Assembly (NCBI GenBank): GCA_019636675.1
Contig: JAHBXC010000001.1
Span: forward strand, 1,171,007 to 1,235,006
Reading direction: 5' to 3'
From: Phycisphaeraceae bacterium
Lineage (GTDB): Bacteria > Planctomycetota > Phycisphaerae > Phycisphaerales > UBA1924
Length of the DNA stretch: 64,000 nt
The position numbers and the translations under genes were made by a program. Every line of letters begins with the position of its first letter. Position 1 is the first letter of the stretch. Under the pieces are notes generated by a model. That model worked only from the letters and a program-made list of their open reading frames with translations. It did no database searches and was not told the DNA's origin. Shown here one piece after another: positions 58,645-64,000 of the stretch.

Positions 58645-58728
58645 CAGCCAAAATGCTGTACGCTCGGATGACCCCCGAGAGGCCGGCGCGCGCCCGGCTT
58701 CGGCTCCCCCACTGACAGAGGGCATCCG

Positions 58729-61263
58729 ATGCGAAAGATCCACGGTCTCGTTCACGCGGTGACGCTCGCGGCGCTGGCCGGCGCGGCGATTTCCGCCCAG
58801 CCCGACGCACTCCCCGGCGCCTACGACAACGGCGATCAGTTCGTCCAGCACAACGGGGTCGTCTATCGGGTGCAGAAAGCCGTCGTCGACGGCGAGCCGG
58901 TGCGGACATTCCACCTTGGCGACCGCGCGTTCACCGACGCCGAGCTGCGCGCCATGGTCGCGGCGCAGGCGCCCAAGATCCTCAGCGACGACGCCTCGGC
59001 GCTGGCGGCGACCGCTCGCGCCGACGAGACGGTCCGGCTCGCGGTCATGCTGCGCCCCCAGCCGGCGTCGCCGATCGCGCGGGTCGCACGCGCCCGGATC
59101 GAGGGCGACCTTCGCACGCTCTCCCGCGCCGCGCTCGATGTGACGAGCCGGTTCCTGCCGCAGGAGCGGCTCGAGCCCGACGCGGAGCGCGCGTGGGTGG
59201 TCCCCGAGATCCCGCCCGACGCGCTGGCGGAGCGCAGGGCGTTCTCTCGCGCTCTCGACTCTTTGCTCGACGGGACTCGGCGCGAGATGGCGGCGCGCAT
59301 CCACGAGGCGAACCTGCCCCACCAGCAGACGCTGGAGTCGTTCGTCGTTGACGCGCTGGGCGGGAGCGTCTACGCGCGCACGACGCACGGGATGAGCATG
59401 ATGTTCGTCGAGATCCCGGCCGGCGCGATCGAGCGGCTCGCGGCGCACGAGCTCGTCGCGACCATCGATATCGACCACGCAGGCGAGCCCGAGCTCGACA
59501 ACATGGCGATCTCGCTCGGGCTGACGACGGGATTCTGGGCCAACGGCATCACCGGCGGCGTGCACGACATCGGCGTGCTCGACACGGGCGTGCAGCAGAA
59601 TCACCCGAACCTCTCCCCGCACAATTTCCTCAGCAACATGGGGACGACCGACACGGGCACGCACGGCACGGGCATGGCCGGCATCATGGCGTCGACGCAC
59701 CCGACCTGGCGCGGGATGAGTTACGGGATCGACACGATCGTCGTGGCGCGAGCCGGCGCGATCGGCACCTCGATGCCCGGCATGAACTACATCGCGTCCA
59801 CGGGCGTGCCCGAGGCGGTCAACTACTCGTTCGGCAACGGGACCGCGAGTTCGAGCGACTACAACACCACCGACCAGTTCTTCGACGGGACGATCCACAC
59901 TTTCGGGTTCATGGTCTCGAAGTCCGCCGGCAACGGCGGGTTCGGCAGCGGCAACCCGACGATCACCCACCCGGCGCCGGCCTACAACCTGATGGCGACG
60001 GCGAACATGGACGACTTCAACAACACCAACCGTGCGACGCACCGCATCACCTCGTCCAGCAGCCGCGGGCCGACGGTGCTCGGGCGCAAAAAGCCCGACA
60101 TCACCGCCCCAGGCAACAACTCGTTCTCGACCACTCCCAGCGGCGGGTTCGCGAACATCGGCGGCACGAGCAGCGCCGCGCCGAAGGTTGGGTCGGGGAT
60201 CGTGCTTCTCTGGGACGCCGGCGTGACGAATGTGATGGCCGGCAAGGCGATCCTCATCAACACCGCCGACGCGATGAACGACAACGGGACCTCGAGCACC
60301 GCGGACGATGTCTATGTCGACGGTTCGCTGTGGAACCGGCGCTACGGCTGGGGCTACATGAACCTCGGGCGCGCGTACCTCAATGTCAACAATGTGTTCT
60401 TGAGCTCGGTGACCGGGCGCAACGCCGCCCAGCCGTACCGCTTCTACGCGGGCCCGATGCAGCCGTTCGACAAGGCGACCCTCGTGTGGGAGCGTCATGT
60501 CGCGTACAACGGGGCGACCTTCCCGACGCAGATCGAGTCGCTGAGCGACCTGGACCTCTGGGCGTATCGCGAGCTGACCAACGCGGGCATCGCCGCGTCG
60601 ACGAGCTCGATCGACAACGTCGAGCAGCTCCACAACACGCAGGCGCAGCCGGTCTCGTCGGTCGTGCTCAAGGTGTCGGCGTTCGGCAACTTTGATCCGG
60701 ATGTCCCGAACGAAGCGTTCGCTCTCGCCACGCCCAGCGGCTTCTCGGCGCGCGTCGGCCCGTCGCTGGGAAGCGTGACGCACCTCGCCCCGACGCTCCC
60801 GGCCGGTCAGACCGCGACGCTCAAGGTCTCGGTGCAGAACATCGGCGACCTCACGGCGCACAGCGTGAGCGCAGCCCTGGCGAGCCAGGCAGGCTTCACG
60901 GTGCTCAGCGGGCCCGTGCCCGCCTCGGTCGCGAGCGTCTCGCCCGGGGCGAGCGCCACCTTTGAGTGGCAGGTCATCACCCCCAGCGCGCCGAACAGCT
61001 ATCTGCTGCAGGTTTCGACGAGCACGACCTCCTACGGCGAGACGATCACCGGATCGCCCCGCTTCTCGGTCGCCGTCGGCGGTTGCCCCGGCGACTCGAA
61101 CGGCGACGGCGTGGTCAACTTCTCAGACCTCAACGCGGTGCTCACGAGCTTCGGCGCGACGGGCGCGCCCGGCTCGCTCACGGGCGATGTGAACGGCGAC
61201 GGCGTCGTCAACTTCTCAGACCTCAACCTCGTGCTGTCCAACTTCGGCCTCGACTGCAACTAA
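58729..61263 (+). CDS. Subtilisin-like S8 serine protease with C-terminal dockerin-like domain
   Basis: 844 residues. The signal peptide (A-L-A-G-A-A-I-S-A-Q) is followed by an unusual N-terminal region of about 250 residues including an inhibitor-like propeptide portion. The catalytic domain has Asp in V-L-D-T-G-V-Q-Q-N-H-P, His in G-T-H-G-T-G-M-A-G, oxyanion Asn in S-A-G-N-G-G and Ser in G-G-T-S-S-A-A-P; the usual sequence is GTSMAAP, so Met is replaced by Ser. A CARDB-like domain (about 670-785, Q-T-A-T-L-K-V-S-V-Q-N-I-G-D) precedes the C-terminal G-D-S-N-G-D-G-V-V-N-F-S-D-L-N and G-D-V-N-G-D-G-V-V-N-F-S-D-L-N calcium repeats. Exported protease for extracellular protein turnover. Confidence 0.92.
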   Translation: MRKIHGLVHAVTLAALAGAAISAQPDALPGAYDNGDQFVQHNGVVYRVQKAVVDGEPVRTFHLGDRAFTDAELRAMVAAQAPKILSDDASALAATARADETVRLAVMLRPQPASPIARVARARIEGDLRTLSRAALDVTSRFLPQERLEPDAERAWVVPEIPPDALAERRAFSRALDSLLDGTRREMAARIHEANLPHQQTLESFVVDALGGSVYARTTHGMSMMFVEIPAGAIERLAAHELVATIDIDHAGEPELDNMAISLGLTTGFWANGITGGVHDIGVLDTGVQQNHPNLSPHNFLSNMGTTDTGTHGTGMAGIMASTHPTWRGMSYGIDTIVVARAGAIGTSMPGMNYIASTGVPEAVNYSFGNGTASSSDYNTTDQFFDGTIHTFGFMVSKSAGNGGFGSGNPTITHPAPAYNLMATANMDDFNNTNRATHRITSSSSRGPTVLGRKKPDITAPGNNSFSTTPSGGFANIGGTSSAAPKVGSGIVLLWDAGVTNVMAGKAILINTADAMNDNGTSSTADDVYVDGSLWNRRYGWGYMNLGRAYLNVNNVFLSSVTGRNAAQPYRFYAGPMQPFDKATLVWERHVAYNGATFPTQIESLSDLDLWAYRELTNAGIAASTSSIDNVEQLHNTQAQPVSSVVLKVSAFGNFDPDVPNEAFALATPSGFSARVGPSLGSVTHLAPTLPAGQTATLKVSVQNIGDLTAHSVSAALASQAGFTVLSGPVPASVASVSPGASATFEWQVITPSAPNSYLLQVSTSTTSYGETITGSPRFSVAVGGCPGDSNGDGVVNFSDLNAVLTSFGATGAPGSLTGDVNGDGVVNFSDLNLVLSNFGLDCN

Positions 61264-61299
61264 ACCGACGCCCCGCTCTCCCGGATCAGCGATTCCCAG

Positions 61300-61331
61300 G
61301 CCCCCTGCGCGGGCAACGCGCGGGGGGCTTT
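61300..61331 (+). terminator. Terminator after the subtilisin-like protease
   Basis: GCCCCCTGCGCG (61300-61311) pairs with CGCGCGGGGGGC (61317-61328) with a single wobble, loop GGCAA, then TTTCG. Confidence 0.7.
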
Positions 61332-61440
61332 CGCGCGCCGAACCACGCGATGCGCTCGCCCCTATCCGTTAGACTCGCCCTCTCGCGGCTCGCACCACGC
61401 GGGCGCGTCTGCCCCCCAGCGAAGGACCCGAACTCTCGCC

Positions 61441-63126
61441 ATGAGCAACGCCACGCCCTCGTCCCAGCCGTCAGGTCGCACCAAGCGCTCGCTCCTCGAC
61501 TACGTCGAGATCGCCGGGAACCGGCTGCCGGACCCCTCGATCCTCTTCATGCTCGGCGCGCTGCTGGTCATGGTCGCGTCGGCGGCGGCGACCTGGACCG
61601 GGTGGGAAGTCGTGAAGAAGGTGCCCGTGCAGGTGACCGACCCGTCGACCGGCGTGACCACGCTGGAGCTGGTCCCGTCGATGATCGAGGTCGCGACGGT
61701 GAACGAGGCGGGCGAGCGCGTCGTCGAGATGCGCGAGGAGGTGCTGACAGCGGTGAACCTGCTGACCTCGGACGGGATCTATTGGGCGCTTCGCTCGATG
61801 GTGAAGAACTTCATGGACTTCCCGCCCCTGGGCATCGTTCTCGTGGGAATGCTGGGCATCGGCGTCGCGGAGCGGACGGGGCTGATCGCGGCGCTGCTGA
61901 AGCTGTTCATGCTCATCACGCCGCGGAAGCTGCTCACGCCGGCGATGGTGTTCATCGGGGTGATGAGCTCGCTGGCGTCGGACGCGGGGTATGTGGTGCT
62001 GCCCCCGCTGGCGGCGCTGCTGTTCATCTCTGTGGGTCGTTCGCCGATCGTGGGGATCGCGGCGGTCTTCGCCGGGGTGGCCGCTGGTTTCAACGCAAAC
62101 CTGCTGGTGACGGGGCTCGACCCGCTGCTCGCCGGGCTTTCGACCACCGGCGCGCAGTTCGTGGACCCGGGGTACGTGGTGAACCCGGCCGCGAACTGGC
62201 TGTTCATGATTGCGTCGACCTTCATGGCGACGCTGGCCGGCTGGGCGGTGACGCACTGGGTCGTCGAGCCTCGGTTTGAGAAGAAGTCGCCCGAGAACGG
62301 GGGCCCGAGCCGCGATGGGGGCGAGGGGCTCGAGGCGCAGCGCCTCACGCCCGAGGAGAAGCGCGGCGTTCGTTTCGCTGGAGTCGTCGCCCTCGTCGGC
62401 CTGCTGGTCGTGGCGCTGAACGTGGTGATCCCCGGCTTCCCGCTGCACGGGAAGGGCGTGGTCTTCGACCGCTGGGCCGAGGCGATCGTCCCGCTGCTGT
62501 TCATCCTGTTCCTTCTCCCGGGCGTCGCGTTCGGGATCAGCAACAAGACGATCGGGTCGTCGAAGGACCTCGCGCGCCTGATGACCGAATCGATGGCCTC
62601 GATGGCGCCGATCATCGTGCTGGCGTTCTTCGCGGCGCAGTTCGTCGAATACTTCCGCTACTCGAACCTGGGGGCGATGCTGGCGGTCAGCGGGGGCGAG
62701 TTCCTCGCGACCGCCGGGCTGCCGACCTTCCTGCTGCTGCTGGCGTTCATCCTGCTGACCGCGGTGTTCAACATGTTCGTCGGGTCGATGAGCGCGAAGT
62801 ACGCGCTGTTCGCGCCGATCTTCATCCCGATGCTCATGCTCGTGGGCATCAGCCCCGAGCTGACCCAGGCGGCGTACCGCATCGGCGACTCGGTGACCAA
62901 CATCATCACGCCTCTGAACGCGTACCTGATCATCATCCTCGTGTACATGCAGAAGCACGACAAGAGCGCCGGGATGGGCACGCTGATCGCGACGATGCTC
63001 CCCTACACGATCGCGCTGACGATCGGGTGGTGCGTCATGCTTGGCGTGTGGCTGTGGCTGGGCATCCCGCTGGGGATCCCGTTCGAGACCGGCCCGCTGG
63101 AGTACGTGCCGACCGGCTCGCGCTGA
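61441..63126 (+). CDS. AbgT-family transporter (second copy)
   Basis: 561 residues. It has the AbgT N-terminus (N-R-L-P-D-P-S-I-L-F-M-L-G-A), the late I-G-D-S-V-T-N-I-I-T-P-L-N-A-Y motif and about 12 helices. It is longer and clearly diverged from the copy at 40700-42289, with a charged Glu/Pro-rich loop (N-G-G-P-S-R-D-G-G-E-G-L-E) in the middle. It has no M20 peptidase neighbour. Possible drug or antimetabolite exporter or peptide-like substrate importer. Confidence 0.9.
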   Translation: MSNATPSSQPSGRTKRSLLDYVEIAGNRLPDPSILFMLGALLVMVASAAATWTGWEVVKKVPVQVTDPSTGVTTLELVPSMIEVATVNEAGERVVEMREEVLTAVNLLTSDGIYWALRSMVKNFMDFPPLGIVLVGMLGIGVAERTGLIAALLKLFMLITPRKLLTPAMVFIGVMSSLASDAGYVVLPPLAALLFISVGRSPIVGIAAVFAGVAAGFNANLLVTGLDPLLAGLSTTGAQFVDPGYVVNPAANWLFMIASTFMATLAGWAVTHWVVEPRFEKKSPENGGPSRDGGEGLEAQRLTPEEKRGVRFAGVVALVGLLVVALNVVIPGFPLHGKGVVFDRWAEAIVPLLFILFLLPGVAFGISNKTIGSSKDLARLMTESMASMAPIIVLAFFAAQFVEYFRYSNLGAMLAVSGGEFLATAGLPTFLLLLAFILLTAVFNMFVGSMSAKYALFAPIFIPMLMLVGISPELTQAAYRIGDSVTNIITPLNAYLIIILVYMQKHDKSAGMGTLIATMLPYTIALTIGWCVMLGVWLWLGIPLGIPFETGPLEYVPTGSR

Positions 63127-63201
63127 GCCCCGCCGCCCGGAGAGGCGGTGTATAGTCCGGCCACGCCGCGAAGGCTCCGGCGCAGTCACGAAAGGGTGGC
63201 C

Positions 63202-63798
63202 ATGGGAATTCTGATCACGATCGTCGTCGCCGTGCTGGTGCTCCTCGCGATCGCGGGGCTGGTGATCGGCATCTACAACTCGCTGGTCCGCCTGCGCAAC
63301 CGCTTCCAGAACGCGTTCTCGCAGATCGAGGTGCAGCTGAAGCGTCGCTATGACCTGATCCCGAATCTGGTCGAGACGGCGAAGGCGTACATGGCGCACG
63401 AGCGCGAGACGCTCGAGGCGGTCATCGCCGCGAGGAACCAGGCGGGCAGCGCGCTGGCAAGCGCCGCGAAGGACCAGACGGGCGGGGGCATCGCGCAGCT
63501 CGCCAGCGCCGAGGGCGCCCTTGGCGGCGCGCTCGGTCGCCTCTTCGCGGTGATGGAGGCCTACCCCGATCTCAAGGCCAACCAGAACATGATGCAGCTC
63601 AGCGAGGAGCTCACCTCGACCGAGAACAAGGTCGCGTTCGCGCGTCAGGCGTACAACGACTCGGTGATGGCGTACAACACCTATCGCCAGTCGTTCCCGC
63701 CGGTGATTTTCGCCGGGATGTTCGGGCACTCGCGCGACGCGGAGCTGCTCAACTTCGGCGACGAGAAGATCCACGTTGCGCCGAAGGTCGCGTTCTGA
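63202..63798 (+). CDS. lemA: LemA-family membrane protein
   Basis: 198 residues from ATG 63202. One N-terminal helix (ITIVVAVLVLLAIAGLVIGI) is followed by the LemA motif Y-N-S-L-V-R-L-R-N-R-F-Q-N-A-F-S-Q-I-E-V-Q-L-K-R-R-Y-D-L-I-P-N-L-V and Y-P-D-L-K-A-N. LemA proteins are membrane-anchored helical bundles of unclear role, often linked to M48 peptidases in envelope stress. Its partner follows. Confidence 0.95.
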   Translation: MGILITIVVAVLVLLAIAGLVIGIYNSLVRLRNRFQNAFSQIEVQLKRRYDLIPNLVETAKAYMAHERETLEAVIAARNQAGSALASAAKDQTGGGIAQLASAEGALGGALGRLFAVMEAYPDLKANQNMMQLSEELTSTENKVAFARQAYNDSVMAYNTYRQSFPPVIFAGMFGHSRDAELLNFGDEKIHVAPKVAF

Positions 63799-63820
63799 CC
63801 GTCGCTGACGAGGGGTCGCG

Positions 63821-64000
63821 ATGAATTTCTTTGAGCAGCAGGACAAAGCCCGGAAGAACACGGGCCGGCTCGTCGCGCTCTTCGTGATCGCGGTCGTGCT
63901 GATCGTCTTGTCTGTGTACATCGTCGCGGTGCTCGCCGTCGGCGGGTTCGAGTCGAGCGAGCACTACCCGGGCGACGCGCCCCCGGCGTTCACCTGGTGG
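63821..64000 (+). CDS. M48-family membrane metallopeptidase (3' truncated by window)
   Basis: Only the first 60 codons are present. The start M-N-F-F-E-Q-Q-D-K-A-R-K-N-T and the long hydrophobic segment (VALFVIAVVLIVLSVYIVAV) match HtpX/BepA-like M48 proteins that follow LemA. The HExxH catalytic motif lies beyond the edge. ATG 63821 is 22 bases after LemA. Confidence 0.8.
   Translation, partial: MNFFEQQDKARKNTGRLVALFVIAVVLIVLSVYIVAVLAVGGFESSEHYPGDAPPAFTWW

Overview
The window is GC-rich and gene-dense and looks like chromosomal DNA of a planctomycete, most likely of the Phycisphaerae type. Four features point there. Several secreted proteins end in two-copy dockerin-like calcium repeats (GDVNGDGVVNFADLN type). 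Others end in a short PEP-CTERM-like tail (a V/I-P-x-P-G or I-P-A-P motif, a hydrophobic stretch, then an Arg cluster). An ECF sigma factor sits directly before a PknB-type Ser/Thr kinase with TPR repeats. LemA sits beside an M48 peptidase. The lineage is an inference from these family habits; no rRNA gene is present to prove it.

Layout. Bases 1-5.4 kb hold two large secreted beta-helix-like surface proteins, the first cut by the window edge. A tRNA-Asp with candidate promoter and terminator follows. Bases 5.6-9.6 kb carry a predicted VOC-fold lipoprotein, a membrane SpoIIE/RsbU-type phosphatase, a small anchored secreted protein and a zinc alcohol dehydrogenase. Bases 9.7-16.6 kb (minus strand) form an export operon: a Cys-rich secreted protein, a TolC-like lipoprotein, a HlyD-like adaptor, an ABC ATPase, two FtsX/MacB permeases and a second Cys-rich lipoprotein. 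A DUF1338/HglS-like dioxygenase and a group III truncated haemoglobin follow. Bases 19-22.7 kb hold two tandem paralogous dockerin proteins. Bases 23-27 kb hold the sigma/kinase pair, and both genes carry in-frame stop codons.

Bases 27.1-32.3 kb contain an NTF2-like protein, a fragment resembling an outer-membrane barrel end, a secreted formylglycine-generating-enzyme homologue, a GNAT acetyltransferase and a CopA copper ATPase. Bases 32.3-36.6 kb (minus strand) encode the most notable system: a six-gene stressosome operon whose RsbR sensor has a globin-coupled-sensor N-terminus, followed by RsbS, RsbT, RsbX, a SpoIIE phosphatase and an EAL-domain c-di-GMP phosphodiesterase. Bases 36.7-44.2 kb are metabolic and transport genes: a DadA-like oxidoreductase, a ThrE-type exporter, and an SLC13-AbgT-M20 peptidase operon.

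Bases 44.6-55.1 kb start with a double-thioredoxin protein. A MoxR/DUF58/vWA (Bat-like) operon follows, ending in three poorly characterised membrane or secreted proteins, one of 1268 residues. Bases 55.2-64 kb hold a PEP-CTERM-like protein, a PadR regulator with a perfect palindromic candidate operator and its translationally coupled membrane protein, a subtilisin-like protease with dockerin, a second AbgT transporter, LemA and the start of an M48 peptidase. No CRISPR array, insertion sequence, prophage or rRNA gene was seen.
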